64,000 nt of DNA from Coniochaeta sp. PMI_546 (GCA_021432605.1 MU271143.1:1993277-2057276); one strand, 5' to 3'. Shown: positions 11,261 to 23,157, counted from the first letter of the stretch. The notes: generated by a model from the sequence alone, not told the origin. Made by a program: numbers and translations.

Positions 11261-12017
11261 TCACGAGATAGCCTTCAGAATAGCCTCACCAACAGCCTTG
11301 GAACTCGCCGGGTTCTGGCCCGTAATCAGCTTCCCATCGACAACGACCTTCTCCCCCCACGGCTCAGCAGCCGCCTCGAACCCCTCGCTGTTCTTCTTCA
11401 ACTCATCCTCGAGCGAGAACGGCACCACGCTGGTCAAACCAACCTGCTCCTCCTCCTGGTTCGTAAACCCCGTCACCCTCTTCCCCTCAAGCAGATGCCT
11501 TCCATCCGGCAGCCGGACATTAATCAGTGCCGCGGGCCCGTGACACACGGCCCCGACCACTTTACCCTTGGAGGCGAACTCGGCAATCAGCTTCTGCGAG
11601 GCCGGGTCGACGGCGAGGTCGAACATGGGCCCGTGGCCGCCGGGGACGAAGACGGCGTCGAACTGGTCGGCTTTCCCCAGGAAGTCGGACAGCCTGGCCG
11701 TGTTCTGCCACAGGGCCTTGTTCTTCTCCAGGAAGGCGGTGGCGACCTCGTCGGACTTGAACATCTCGACGGAGCTCGGGTCGAGTGGGGCCTCGCCTCC
11801 CTTGGGGGAGACGATGGTCAGCTCGGCGCCGGCTTGGGACAGGACTTCGTATGGGTGGGCGAGTTCGGGCTGGAAAAGGAAGGTCAGTGAAATTGTTTTA
11901 CGTTTTGTGATCGCGGTGGAGGGACGGGACGGCACGTACGAGATACCAGCCTGTGGGCTTGCCGGTGTTGCCCATCTCGCCGTGGGAGGTGAGGATGACG
12001 AGGACTTTGGGAGCCAT
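11261..12017 (-). CDS. DJ-1/PfpI superfamily protein, HSP31-like (glyoxalase III/chaperone type)
   Basis: Class I glutamine amidotransferase-like protein. Members of the HSP31 branch convert methylglyoxal to lactate without glutathione and act as stress chaperones. Exons (minus): 12017-11940 and 11869-11261; 70-bp intron; 228 aa. The first exon encodes MAPKVLVILTSHGEMG, where E14 fits the conserved acid. The nucleophile elbow GAVCHGPAA gives C135 and H136, and VPGGHGPMFDL is the preceding family motif. Length matches HSP31-like proteins (about 230-240 aa) rather than short DJ-1 (about 190). The protein is probably cytosolic, with no signal or membrane segment. Substrate is not proven by sequence, so the glyoxalase role is a family inference. 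Confidence 0.9.
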
Positions 12018-13285
12018 GATTACTGATTGAGACGAGGTTGAGATTGAGTTGTTGAAGACTAGTGGTATGATGGATGGTTTAAGGATGAGGTAAGGTGGGT
12101 AAGGTAAGCTGTGAGATGGTAGCTACTGTCTGGTATTTGGTTGGTATTGGATTGAAGCTTTTACTGATGATGAAATTAGTGATATTACTTGCAGGTAAGA
12201 TATATATATATATAATCCCAGTTTGACCATTTGTCAGCTCGGAAAAACAAGAACATTTTAATATCATGAAGTGACCCTCAACCATCGAAGTTTCATCTGT
12301 CGTGTCGCACTTCTTCCATCAGTCGAAGAAGAGCCCCGCCTTTGGTGAAGGTTCTGGTAGGTGTGGACTGCTGCCAGTGGACTGTCCAGTGGAATGGGGG
12401 ATGAGTGGAACACCGAAAGATCCATGGAGGTGTGACGTCAATGAAACTGTCTGGCCCGATTGGGGGCAGCTCTCCGAGCTCACCGTACACGTACTATTAG
12501 GTATACCTTACACACTAAGGTAAGGTACATCACTGTAAACTGCACAGGGTAAGTAAGTAAGGTACCCAGGAAGCATTCCGAAGACACATGCAGTGACACG
12601 AGCTGCAGCAAGAAAACAAAATTCTCTGTCCCGAGGTCTCCTGTGATCCTAGGTACCTCAGCACCTGGAGGTATGCAGTAACCCGGTTGACCCGACGTTA
12701 CCGTCCTGGTTAATGGTTATCGCCGTCGACTCCTGTCGGACTTTGCTCTGACATAGGTAGCATCCAGTGCCGTCAGTGCAGTGACATGCAAAATGTGGAT
12801 CTTATTCACAAAATCTTATTCACGAGAACAGCCCTGTTACAAGATACAAGGTACAAGGCTTTGTCACCACGAGTCTGCACTCTTTGGAACTATCTCTGTA
12901 GCACACGTGTGCACTTTCATTATCGAGTTCATAAGAGAGAAAGAGTCGTGATTATGGACAAGACACAATGTCTCCATCCTGCTATATGTCATGAATCGCA
13001 TCCACTCTCCATATGATACTCAGTCCCAAACGCCTTGCCGTCCCATATAGCATATAGCATGTACACTAGCATGTATACATGGCGCCCTGCCGAGGTATCA
13101 ATGCACCCTTTGCCCACCAAAATGCTCGCCTGTCCTTGCCTGTATATCCCAAGCAGTCAGTCAGTCCTTGCAAGACTGCTTTCCCAAACGCCCGCTCTTT
13201 GCAGAACCCAATCATATCCGGTGGTACACCTCCATTAAACCAACAAAAAGACACACTGCATGGTGCCCCTGATAAGCCATCCACA
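12018..13285. other. Intergenic, dispersed TAAGGTA motifs
   Basis: Contains the promoter of the DJ-1-like gene, several copies of a TAAGGTA/TACCTTA motif (near 12090-12110, 12500-12565), an AGGTACCT-like site near 12650, and a perfect CACGTG palindrome GCACACGTGTGC at 12901-12912. No gene is supported. Confidence 0.5.
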
Positions 13286-14980
13286 TCACATCCACATCAA
13301 GTTCCGGCTCTGCCTCCTCTGCTGCTGCCAAAGCGGCCTCACCCCGCCATAAGGTCCCCCCTCACCCGCATCCTCGGCGGCCCCATTCCCCCGGCCCCCA
13401 CCACCACCACCAGGCCCGCTCACCCCGTTCCCCTCATTCACCCCCGTCCCGCTGTGGTTCGGACTGCTGTCGTACTCGTCCTCCTCCCCGATCCTGCCCA
13501 GCGCATCATGGAACCCCCTCGAGAAATCATCAATCTCCCTCGTCAGCGGCACCTGATCCCCCGGCTCGTGCTCGTCAAACCCCCTCTCCGGCCGCGGCGG
13601 AGGAACACCCCCATACAGCCCCGCCGCCGCCCCGGCACCACCACCAACAACCCCGTAGCCACCCGGCTGCTGCGCGGGATAGCCATAGCCCGTTCTCGCC
13701 GGCGGATACGGATGGCCGGGGTACAGTCCCCCCCCGGCTCCCAGCCCCGTACCGCCCGCCGCCGCCGCCCCCACGGCGGCAGGAGCCAAGCCCGTCTCCC
13801 AGCCTTCCTGGTCCTGATGCACGGGAGCGAATCCAGTCCCGCGATAGGGGGTGCCGCCCCCGGACATGGGGCTGACGTACTCGGTCGGTCCGCCGGTGGG
13901 GCCGTTGTGTGCGCCGCGCCTCTTCTTCTTCCGCCGCCACAGGTAGGCGCCCAGTGCCACCGCTGCTACGAGGACGGCCACGCCGCTGATGGTTCCGCCT
14001 ACTATGGCGCCGGTGTGGTCGCGCGAGGCGGCGGGGGTGCTCTCGGGTGTGGATGTTGCTGATGCGGTGATGAGGTTGCTGGTGGGTGAGGTGAGGGTTG
14101 AGGTGTGGCTCGAGGTTTGGGACGTGGATGAGCTTGAGCTTGAACTGGAGATCGAGCTGGTTGAACTCGAGCTTGTCCTCGAGGCCGAACTCGTGCTGCT
14201 GGAGCTTTCGCTTGTCGTGCTGCTAGCACCGCTCGAGGTCGAGGCGGTCGAGGAGTGGCTGGTAGCCTCTGTTGAGGCCGCCGACGACTCGGTAGAGGCG
14301 GATGTGGCCCAAGAAGCCGGTGCTTCTGTCGAACTCGGCACCGTGACCGTCCCCAGTGTCGTCGGCGCGGTCAGGGTATTTGCAGTCTCTGTGAAGCTGA
14401 AGGTCAAGCTCGGGCGATCCAGGGTCTCTGTGATCCCGGTCGCGGTCGCGAACACGCTCGTCGCCAGGTCGCTCGCCGTCCCGCAGCCAAACTGGAAGAA
14501 CCCGCCCTCGAACACGTTTCGATAGCAGACATCCCCGGCCTGGCACGTGAACACGTACGGGTCCACCTCCGTCTGCGGCCCGCTGTTGCCGTCCACACAC
14601 CCGGTGAATATCCCCGTTGTGCATGTCGGCTCGTTATCTGGACAGCAGCCGACGGCGCCATGCTGGGTGTCCAACACGCAGTGCGAACCCACGCCGCAAG
14701 TCGCTGGTAGGTTCGGATCACCGCCGAGATAGCCACATATTGTGTTCAGGTCTTGACGGCGTAGCAGATCCGCGGTGAGCTTGGGCGGTGAGGTTGGGAG
14801 AGGTGGGAAGGGTACCACGTCAATGACATGGTGTGCGAGGGTTGTTGTCGTCGGTTGAGGCGAGTATGTGGTCTGCCGCGGCAGAGGGTATAGCTTGTGT
14901 GCTGAAGTGAGGTCGAGGACAGCGGAAAGAAGGAGCATGGCCATCGGCTGAGGCAGCCTAAGGAAGATGTCTCGCTTCAT
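13286..14980 (-). CDS. Cys-rich, Ser/Thr-rich single-pass membrane protein (Mid2/WSC-like architecture)
   Basis: Predicted cell-surface glycoprotein of 564 aa without introns. From the chosen ATG (14980) come a signal peptide (about residues 1-26), an extracellular region with about 12 Cys (about residues 60-170), and a Ser/Thr-rich mucin-like stalk with long Ser runs (about residues 200-310). One transmembrane helix follows (AIVGGTISGVAVLVAAVALG, about residues 322-345) with a basic stop-transfer RRKKKRR. The Gly/Pro/Tyr-rich cytoplasmic tail is about 210 aa. The design resembles fungal wall-stress sensors such as Mid2 or Wsc, but I do not recognise a named domain, so sensor function is inference. 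The frame extends 32 codons upstream of 14980, but the signal peptide begins at this ATG. A TATATA sequence lies only about 45-50 nt upstream. Confidence 0.8.
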   Translation of the reverse strand: MKRDIFLRLPQPMAMLLLSAVLDLTSAHKLYPLPRQTTYSPQPTTTTLAHHVIDVVPFPPLPTSPPKLTADLLRRQDLNTICGYLGGDPNLPATCGVGSHCVLDTQHGAVGCCPDNEPTCTTGIFTGCVDGNSGPQTEVDPYVFTCQAGDVCYRNVFEGGFFQFGCGTASDLATSVFATATGITETLDRPSLTFSFTETANTLTAPTTLGTVTVPSSTEAPASWATSASTESSAASTEATSHSSTASTSSGASSTTSESSSSTSSASRTSSSSTSSISSSSSSSSTSQTSSHTSTLTSPTSNLITASATSTPESTPAASRDHTGAIVGGTISGVAVLVAAVALGAYLWRRKKKRRGAHNGPTGGPTEYVSPMSGGGTPYRGTGFAPVHQDQEGWETGLAPAAVGAAAAGGTGLGAGGGLYPGHPYPPARTGYGYPAQQPGGYGVVGGGAGAAAGLYGGVPPPRPERGFDEHEPGDQVPLTREIDDFSRGFHDALGRIGEEDEYDSSPNHSGTGVNEGNGVSGPGGGGGGRGNGAAEDAGEGGPYGGVRPLWQQQRRQSRNLMWM

Positions 14981-17407
14981 CTTGGGTGTCTGGAAGGCAT
15001 GTGTATTGGGAAGAGAGTCCAGTGTATATAATACTCCTTCTCCTTGCTCTGCTATTGTTCCTGAGGTTGCGAGCACCTCCGAAGTCGTCGATGTGGAGCG
15101 GGTAGTCGTGTGTGTTTGTATATATCAGACCGAAGAGAGATGGGCGAATACTGCGGCGCAACGAATGTGATGATGGACAGTTTGTATGTAACTGCAAAAC
15201 GATCGAGTATATGTCTGATAGTTTTGACAACGAAGACTGAAGATGATAGATGCAGGAGAGAAAAGACAACAAAGAGATGGAAGGAGAAACAAAACAGAAG
15301 AAACACAACCCGGGACGAGGAGATGCAGAGGATGCAGGAGACAATTATGTTCCCGCGTCCCAGGTTGTCACCAAAACGGGACCCTCCAACGATCTGGAAT
15401 GGGAGGCGACATCCCTGGTCTGGGGAGGCAAGGTCCCCAGCCATGTCCCGGCATCAGGGAACCAGGGTCAGTTAGTGGGTGGTGTGACAAGGCCGATGGT
15501 TCGCCAGTCTGTCAAATGGCTCCCCCTAAAAGTGCCCTGGCATGATGCTGGATGCTGTCTGAAGGGTCCTGTGGGGTCCGCCCAGTTCTGCCATTGGAAC
15601 CCCCAACTTCGGCTAGAATGGGCGCCGCCCCTCGATGGCCCGTCTTGGCACATCATTTGCAGTGGCTGAAGACTCTGGCCTGCCACTGCCTGCGCAAAAA
15701 GCACATTTCGGATGACTCTCATGCTTTTGACTTTGAAAGCAAAGCTCTCGTATAATACGCGCATATGAAGATAGGACCCCCAGGTTTGAATCTCTTCGTG
15801 AACGTTAACTGTCGCGATGGCACCTAGTTGGCTGCCAGGTGGTCGTCGACTTTGGAAATCAGGGCCCCTGATCACGGAAGCTAGTAAAGCGGGACGCCGT
15901 CTCCTGTCTCACCAGGTTGCTTCGAGGATCTGCGGTTTTCTCGTTGCTACCACAGTAAGGTACACGTGTACACTATCTTCATCCCAACTGTGCTCTGAAT
16001 ACCAAGATTCAGAGGTCGAGGTCGAACTTCAAGGTCACGCGTGTGTCCAAAGTCAGTGTCTGTCAAGGTTGCTGGAGGAGGCTGAGTTGCGTCTTTGCCA
16101 CTTCGGTTAAGCTTTCGCCAGCCCACCTGGAAGTCACCAAGTCTCTTTTTCGCCATTCTTTTTTTAACGTCGGGAAGAATATTTAGCGAATCATGCCAGA
16201 GAATGGCTGCCAGGGGGGGCTATGCCGGTCTGCTCCCGTCCACTGACGTTTCAACCTTAAAAGCACGGACCAGGGGGGAAAAACCCCACCTCCTTCGAGT
16301 CGTTCCTTCCCCAAGTCTTTTTCAAGGGCTTCCTTGCGCATCCGATGTCATGATTTACCTGATCAGCACTTTCCTCTGCTTGTCTTAACGTTGCAAATGA
16401 CGTTGGAGACGATAAGAACCGCACTTTACCCAGTCGATATATCTTTCTTTAGAAATCGATTACTCCCGACTCGGAAGGAGTTGCTAGCGACTGATATCAG
16501 CAATTGCCACTGTCTTCTGGCGCCAACTTTGCCCTCACTGTGAATGGTCGACACTGCTACCACAGTTCTACGTGTACTACATGTACACGTACAGTCCTGA
16601 GAGTCATGTTTCGATGCACGCCGGATTGACGAACAATGTTCCTTACAGTGTACATATGCAGAAACCCGATGCAGGCACCAAAGTTTACGAGCATGATTGC
16701 CATATTTAGACATGTTGACGAGAACCCACTTGTGCCTTGTGCAGTCTGGAAGGCTACGTTACTGAATACAAGGCGCCTTCCCCGGGTAACAGTGGACACA
16801 GGTCAATCTCATACTCTCCGATAGTCTTATCCTTCACCCAAGGTTTATTGTAAGCATTGTCTATCAATAGGATATACAACATTCGGGCCTCCAAGATCGA
16901 TCTGCATCTCGCTTGTTACGAGAAGACCCAGTTGCGCTCAGTCCTGTAAGAGCATGGCGAATAGGACAAAGTTAGTCTTCTGCCCGTGAACATCCCTTGT
17001 GTCCTTACCATCTGCACCCTAGTTTCGATGAACTCTCGTCTCAAGGCATCGTATCATCAGCTTACCACATCATCATGCTCACGCTTCCAGAACAAGCAAT
17101 ACAGATTGTTTCAAATTGTCCGACATTTACACCGTTTGTCGTTGCACAACTTCGGGTTGTTCGCTTGAAGATCGCGGGGTACCACGACGGAATGCCGCAG
17201 GGACTCGGGACGCAACACCAAGCCACAACGGCTGGGCGCTGAGCTCCGTGTCACAAACGTTCTGGTTGGACTGGCAACGACAAGACTGACTTCCCCAGTG
17301 TCTGATACCTAGCCTATCTGACCCGCTGTCGGCCATCCATCAAGCCTCTGTCGTTCAACATCGAGTCCCAAGCCCCTTGCATGACGGACTCCTGATCACG
17401 ACCGATC
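14981..17407. other. Long intergenic region, no supported gene
   Basis: A 2.4-kb region between two minus-strand genes. The first few hundred bases are the promoter of the membrane-protein gene. Several frames of 60-140 codons are present but none shows a domain, signal peptide, splice logic or codon bias. A perfect 12-bp palindrome GTACACGTGTAC lies at 15960-15971. No transposon relic is recognisable by eye. Confidence 0.5.
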
Positions 17408-18229
17408 TCAGCCCTTCAGCACTCGCACGAGAGGATCAAACCAGCAGTTAGCCATCTTCTGATTCCCGGAACTGTTCGGATGCACGCCGTCGTTGGTGTC
17501 CTTGGCGTCGTCGAAGCCCGTCCAGCAGTCCACGACCGTGATCGGGCTCTCGGTCGTATTCTTAGCCGCCGCCCAGTCAGGAATTGCTTTATTAAGAGCG
17601 ATAACCCTCTGTGCGCACTGAGCGCAGTTGGGCGGGTTCATGGGGATGATTTGTGCCACCTTGACACGCACTTGTCAGCGACTGGATGGGTCCGCCCTTT
17701 ACCTCAGGAGACTGGAAACCCACCAAAACCTTCATGGTCTTCTTGTTATCCCTCATCTGCCCCAGCAGCGTCGAGAAGGCAGCCAGGATCTCGTCCGGGC
17801 TCTTGTTGTTCCACACGTCGTTCGTGCCGAGGTGCATCATCACGACATCCGGGTTCGTCTTGGACAGCCAGCCCGGAAGCTGCTTGTTGGACACGATGCC
17901 GGTGGCCAAGTAGCCCCCGTGCCCTTCGTTTTCGCCGTCGTACGTGAAGCCGCACCCCTGTGCCGGAAGGGTCCCGACGAAGTCCGTGTTGGTGATTTTG
18001 GCGTCTTGGAGCTTGCGCCAGAGGAGGGCGCGCCAGCACCCCTTTTTGATCGAGAATGCGTAAGCAATGTGACCGTCGGGACGGTAGGTGAGGGTCAGCA
18101 GCTACTTACAGGACTTCCTGTGATAGAGTCACCCAGTGGCATAATCTTGATGGTCGGGGACTGAGCGGCCCCTGTAGAGATCATGACAACGACTGCCATG
18201 AGCCATGATGCACGCCAGAATCTTGCCAT
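17408..18229 (-). CDS. Secreted SGNH/GDSL esterase, carbohydrate esterase family 3 (acetyl xylan esterase type)
   Basis: Secreted deacetylase expected to remove acetyl groups from plant xylan. Exons (minus): 18229-18110, 18041-17703, 17659-17408; 236 aa. It has a signal peptide (about residues 1-22, ending GAAQ). SGNH block I is GDSITGSPGCWRALLW across intron 1, with the nucleophile Ser in GDSIT (residues 34-38). Block III is LGTNDVWNN and block V is DGVHPNSSG, supplying the Asp and His. The second intron is uncertain: I chose a 43-bp intron with donor GAG|GTAAAG and branch CTGAC, which joins FQSPE to VAQIIPMNP. Other donors nearby change 4-7 residues only. It lies 381 bp downstream of the GH5 mannanase on the same strand, suggesting a hemicellulose-degrading pair. 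Confidence 0.9.
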
Positions 18230-18610
18230 ACTTGGTATCAGCTTCAGAAGACAGATAGAAGCAGACAGCTTGAGTATGCACGACACTTTGCTACATGAAC
18301 GTGTGGCCGGGTACGAGATGGGACATTATATGCCTTCCTCAGGCATACTTGTGGGAGCCGAGCTGGCTGTTCATTAAGGTCTAGTCTTAGGCCCGGGCCT
18401 TGCCTGTGACATTTCTATAGGTTCAAGGAGAACTCATAGGTACGGCTACGTAACATCATACTTCACAGATAAATGTGTATAATTGGACTCCTCTCACCGC
18501 GGACGGGGCAGCTCCGACTCCTCGGTTGAATGCGCGGCTATTCGGTACGTACACTACTATGACGGGGTTCGCAGGGAGCCGCCCTCAACTATATACATAC
18601 TTGCAGCGCT
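18230..18610. other. Spacer between mannanase and CE3 esterase
   Basis: 381 bp holding the 3' flank of the mannanase gene and the promoter of the esterase gene. No other feature is seen. Confidence 0.6.
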
Positions 18611-19872
18611 TCAACCAACGGCCTTCATTGCATTCACGTGGTCCGTGATCAGACACTTGGCATCGCTGGAGCCGTAGTAGATGGTGTTGCCGTCGTCAGA
18701 CGACCGGCCACTGCTCAGATTATCGCCCCACTGCCAGAACAGGTCTCCTGCCATGCCCGTCGTAGCAAGCGCGAGCGAGGCTTGCTGCCACGTCTTCTCG
18801 ACGCTGCAGTGGTTTGAGCTCACGCCGTCTGTCATCATGAAATCAGCATTATCTTCAGAGTTGACCGTCGCGTTTATGGCTCCGCCAGAACGAATGACTT
18901 ACACTCTTCCAGCAGGCAAGGCTTGTTGGCTGCTTTACACGCAGCTGCATGAGCTTGGATCCAACCAGGACCAAAGCTGTTGTCGACACCCCCTATGCGA
19001 GTGTTAGCCATCTATCAAACCCGTACAGAGGCGGGGGAAGTGAGGAAGGACTCACAGCTCCCGGGATACATATGGAACACCCCGAAATCAAGATCCTTCA
19101 CCCCGAGGTTCTTGACAAAGTCGACGCCCTCGCTCGTGCCGTACGGATAGGAACTCGCGCCCGGGACCCCGAAACCCTCGTCGCCGAGGGTGATCATGTG
19201 CTTGGGGTCCAGGCTCCGTATGTAGGCAGAGGTGTCCGTGGCCCACTTGTAGATGACGTCGGTGCTGCAACCCTTGCAGCGCGGCTCGTTGGCGAGCTCC
19301 CAGGCGAACACGGCCGCCGAGTTGACGTACCGGCCGACCACGGCGCTGATGTACTTGCGGTACTGCGCCTGGGCCTTGGCGTTGGTGTACCAGGTCTCCT
19401 TGGAGCCGCCAAAGGCGGAGACGTAGGCGGCCATGCCGCCGTAGTCGTCCCAGTAGTTGACGAAGTTGATGATCAGCTTGACGCCCCTCTTCTCGGCGGA
19501 CTGGACCACGTAGTCGAGCCTCTGCAGACCGTTGGCGCCGGTGTTGATCGTCGATCCGGACGCCGACAGCTGCTGGAACCAGACCGTCCCGCCGCCGGGG
19601 GTCGACTTGACGTCGTTGAACCCCCAGACGCGCAGGATCTTCAGGCCGGACTGCGAGATGTGGTCTAGCACAAGGTCGACGTCCTTGTTGTTTGTCAGGA
19701 AGCCGATCCAGTAGCTGTTGGTGCCGGCGAAGTACGCCGTCTCACCGTCGATGGTGAAGCGGGTGCCGTTTGCGGTCGCGATGGAGGCAGCGCTCGCGGC
19801 ATCCGGCCTCGTGGATGGCAGGGCCGCAGCTAGGGAGAGCAGACTCGCGGTGAGAAGTGATATGGCCTTCAT
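18611..19872 (-). CDS. Secreted GH5 endo-1,4-beta-mannanase (GH5_7 type)
   Basis: Retaining glycoside hydrolase that cuts beta-1,4-mannan and galactoglucomannan of plant walls. Exons (minus): 19872-19056, 18992-18903, 18828-18611; introns of 63 and 74 bp; 374 aa. It has a signal peptide (about residues 1-18) and the N-terminal motif [13 protein letters not shown]. The acid/base Glu is in [12 protein letters not shown] (E196). The nucleophile Glu is in PCLLEEYG (E301/E302), split by the last intron. The C-terminal motif LFWQWGD is characteristic. No carbohydrate-binding module is present. Length fits single-domain fungal mannanases. A TATA-like TTTTATA next to a CACGTG palindrome (19961-19975) is about 90-100 nt upstream. 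The subfamily is assigned by motif memory and should be checked. Confidence 0.94.
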
Positions 19873-20788
19873 CTTGTTGCGTAGGTTCTAGCTTGGATGA
19901 TCAAGGACTACGGGAGGAGACGCTCTCGGCCATGAGTCTGCGTACTTGCAACATCATGAGTTTTATACACGTGTACGACAACCCTGCATTTACCAGACAT
20001 GTCCCCAAGGCGGAGAGAACCAAAAATGAAGATGAAGTACAGCCGCACTGTTCACTACATAGGACATACCCAAATAGGGCCAGATTAGCCGCGGTCTTGA
20101 GCGCGGAGGCGGCATCTCCGGCTCTCATCAAGGTAACAAATCAACATGAGTCGGCGCCATCCCAAGCATAGAGACCCCTATGTCTTGACCCCTGAATCCG
20201 TGAGTGACCAAGCACAGGATAGATGACCGTGAGCATGTCTCGCGGAGTTTGTGTTGCCATAGACATGATGCAGTTCTGGCGGCGCCAGCCGATGAAATCA
20301 ATTTATGAGGAGCTGATGCGGGGTAGAGCCGTTCCTTTGCATCAGATGCTCATCCGGTCTGCTTTTGGTGCCTGGCGTACAAGTCGATGGAACATATTGC
20401 TCCGTCTGTGGCCGAGTCATGAACAACCCAGCCTGTTGGAGATGACGCCGAAGGGAGCACGCGTGACGCGGAGAACCAAGGCAGAAAACCCGGCACCGCA
20501 AGATGTCTAAAACACGGCCAATGACAGAATACGCGGGTCCGGAACCTTGTATTGAAAAGCTTCAGCGCTCCGCTCCCCTGTCTGTGCCGCCCCTACACTA
20601 GAGTCCACTAAAAATTAGCGGGCTGTTTTTGGCATAGCGGTTGGTCCAGGCTTGCAACAATGTGATAACCAGGTTTCATGTTTACTGCATGGTATTCTCA
20701 TCAACATTCTTAACTCCATGGTCGGGAACACAAGGCTGCCTGTCCATCGACCCTTTCCATAATATCATTATCCTCGTTGGGACCTAAG
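19873..20788. other. Intergenic between divergent mannanase and YVC1 genes
   Basis: Bidirectional promoter region. The mannanase side carries TTTTATA with the palindrome TACACGTGTA (19966-19975). No gene is supported; short frames lack any domain. Confidence 0.55.
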
Positions 20789-23157
20789 ATGCCTCTTCGC
20801 GTCAAATCGCGCCCGTTGTCCCAGCCTGAAAATGGACCTCGGACCCCGTCGCCGTTTGGCCCTCGCTACTTTGGCAAGCTCCCCGACATAGAGCACGATG
20901 ATAGTTTCCGCGAGGTCATCAAGAAGCTGTCTGTGTGAGTACCATGTGCTCTTTTCTCTGAGAGTTGACGTAATCAGTCTAGCTGACAACAATGCTTAGC
21001 TTCGTCTCAGAAGCGGTCGACTTGCCCAGCTCCTTTGAGCAGCTCCGCACAACCTCGGCCGGTGATGGACTCCGCCATCTGGTCGATCATCTCAGTCGTA
21101 ATTGCACCAATCCCGCGATTGTGAACTCGCTGCTGTGAGTATAGAGCTGCCCAAATCTCAATGACGTGCACTGCTGACCAACACCCTGCAGTGCTCTCAA
21201 GTGGCATTATGGTGAAGCAGACGAGGACAGGGGCCTGAACGATGCTCGGGCCAACGCTTGTGAGATTGTGGCGTGGCGTCTCCTCACTCACTTGTCCGAA
21301 CGCGATGCGGTCGAGTACTGTTTGTACGAGATCCCAAGCGATGACAAGAATGCGGACAACGGGCACCAGGACGAGGAAAACCCAAGGGACGAGGTGAACG
21401 AGAACACGCCTCTGGTTGCCCAGACCTGGGATAGCCCGCAGAAGACCGTCCGCCGAGCCCTTGAGAGAACCGGTAGTACCAGGAGATATCAACTCCTCCA
21501 GTCCATCTCGCGCCTAACCCAGAGCTTTGCCGATGACAGCGACGAGGAGGAAGAAGACCCTACGGCACCGTTCGTGACGCTCAACGCTCTCGAGATTGCT
21601 GCCGTCGCCGACGCAAAGCGGTTCCTGGGTCAGAACGTGGTGCAGAAGATCATCACTGGCATCTGGAACGGCGACATCATCTTCTGGGACAACCTGTCGG
21701 TCAACACGGTCAAGAAGCCGAGGTTCTACAACCACAAGACAGCCGATCCGTTCTCCCGCCTCAGAGTTCCGAAGTACTTGAAGTCCTTTGAGGTCATCTT
21801 CTTCGCAACATTCCTGTGTCTCTACTATGCGGTGCTGGTTGAGAGAAACCCGTACCAGATCTCGACGATTGAGATCTTGCTTTACATCTGGTTTGCTGCC
21901 TTTTTCTACGACGAGCTGAGTGAATGGATCGATGCTGGCTCCATTTTCTACGCCACAGATGTCTGGAATATATTCGACATTGTCATGATGACCATCGGTA
22001 TCTTGTTTGTGGTTTTGAGTGAGTACCTACGTCGCATCTATGCTCTGAAATTGGAACTAACATTCTCCAGGGGCTGTCGGCTTGACTTACGGAGACTCTC
22101 GGCTTATCGACTATGCGTTTGATGTTCTGGCTCTTGAGGCACTCTTCATGGTTCCTCGCGTCTGCTCCATCCTTAGCTTGAGTCCTTACTGGGGAGTGAG
22201 TTGGCAACGTCGACCCGCGCACGCACTACGTGTCTGAACTAACAATCGCCATAGACGCTCATCCCCTGCCTGAGAGAAATGGGAAAAGACTTCCTCAAAT
22301 TCATGGTCCTCGTATTTATCGTCTACCTCGGCTTCCTCACGACCTTCACCCTCGTCGGGCGCGACAAGTTCGACCTCGGGCGCATGGCCATGGCCCTGAC
22401 CAAGATCTTCTTCGGCTCGAGCTACGTCGGCTTCGACATGATGAACGACATCGACCCCATCTTCGGCCCGCCTCTCATGATCCTGTTCGTCACTCTCAGC
22501 TCCATCCTGCTCATGGGCTCCATGACCGGTATGCTCAGCAACAGCTTCTCGCGCGTCATCACGCACGCGCGGGAGGAGTACCTCTACGTCTACAGCGTGT
22601 ACGTCCTCGAGGCGTCGACTAGCAACCGACTGACTCACTTCTACCCGCCCTTCAACCTGCTGGCCCTGGTCATCTTCCGGCCCCTCCGGCTCTTCCTCCC
22701 ATCTGACGACAAGTTCCGCTACGCCCGCATCATGCTGCTCAAGGTGACCCACCTCCCCATCGTCGGCGCCATCATGGTCTACGAGCTCGTCAGCGGCAAG
22801 CTGGGCAGGTCGGACGAGTACGCGGGCTTCAAGGCCGGCCGCAGCGGCACCATCTTCGTGCCGAACAGCAGCAACAGCAGCGCGAGGAGGAAGAAACCTT
22901 CCTCCCGGCCGGCGATGCAGACGCGCGCCTCGACGTCGTACCACCCGGGCATGTCGCCCCATCCGCTGAGCTCCGCTGAGCTGCCGGGCTCGCCGCGGCG
23001 GAAGAGCAGCATGGCGGACGAGGACGCGCTGGAGCAGCCGTCTGATGTGGAGGTCCGGCTTGCGGATCTGGCGCACAAGATCGATCGGCTGACGGAGATC
23101 GTTGTGCAGATGCAGAGTGCGAATGCGCAGCCTCTTGGTGAGGTGTCTCTGGGTTAA
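20789..23157 (+). CDS. YVC1: Vacuolar TRP-type cation channel (YVC1/TRPY family)
   Basis: Calcium-permeable, mechanosensitive channel of the vacuolar membrane that releases stored calcium under osmotic or other stress. Exons: 20789-20934, 21000-21134, 21192-22018, 22071-22195, 22255-23157; four introns of 52-65 bp; 711 aa. It has a long cytosolic N-terminal helical domain (residues 1-290). Hydrophobic segments start near residue 293 (FEVIFFATFLCLYYAVLV), then TIEILLYIWFAAFFYDEL and NIFDIVMMTIGILFVVLS. More follow after introns 3 and 4 (about residues 370-395 and 423-440). A pore region follows near residues 460-480 (ALTKIFFGSSYVGFDMM), then the inner helix. The Ser-rich C-terminal tail ends in a short coiled segment. 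All exon joins restore family motifs in frame. Length fits fungal YVC1 (about 650-750 aa). Confidence 0.92.

Noticed and set aside
13079-14062. 327-codon plus-strand frame over the membrane-protein gene
   Set aside because: Pro/Arg-rich antisense shadow of the G+C-rich tail of the minus-strand gene.
17408-19872. Secondary-metabolite or xylan gene cluster around CE3/GH5
   Set aside because: Only two hydrolases with no regulator, transporter or synthase adjacent; called a pair, not a cluster.
22186-23076. 296-codon minus-strand frame
   Set aside because: Antisense of YVC1 exon 5; His/Arg/Glu-rich with no domain.
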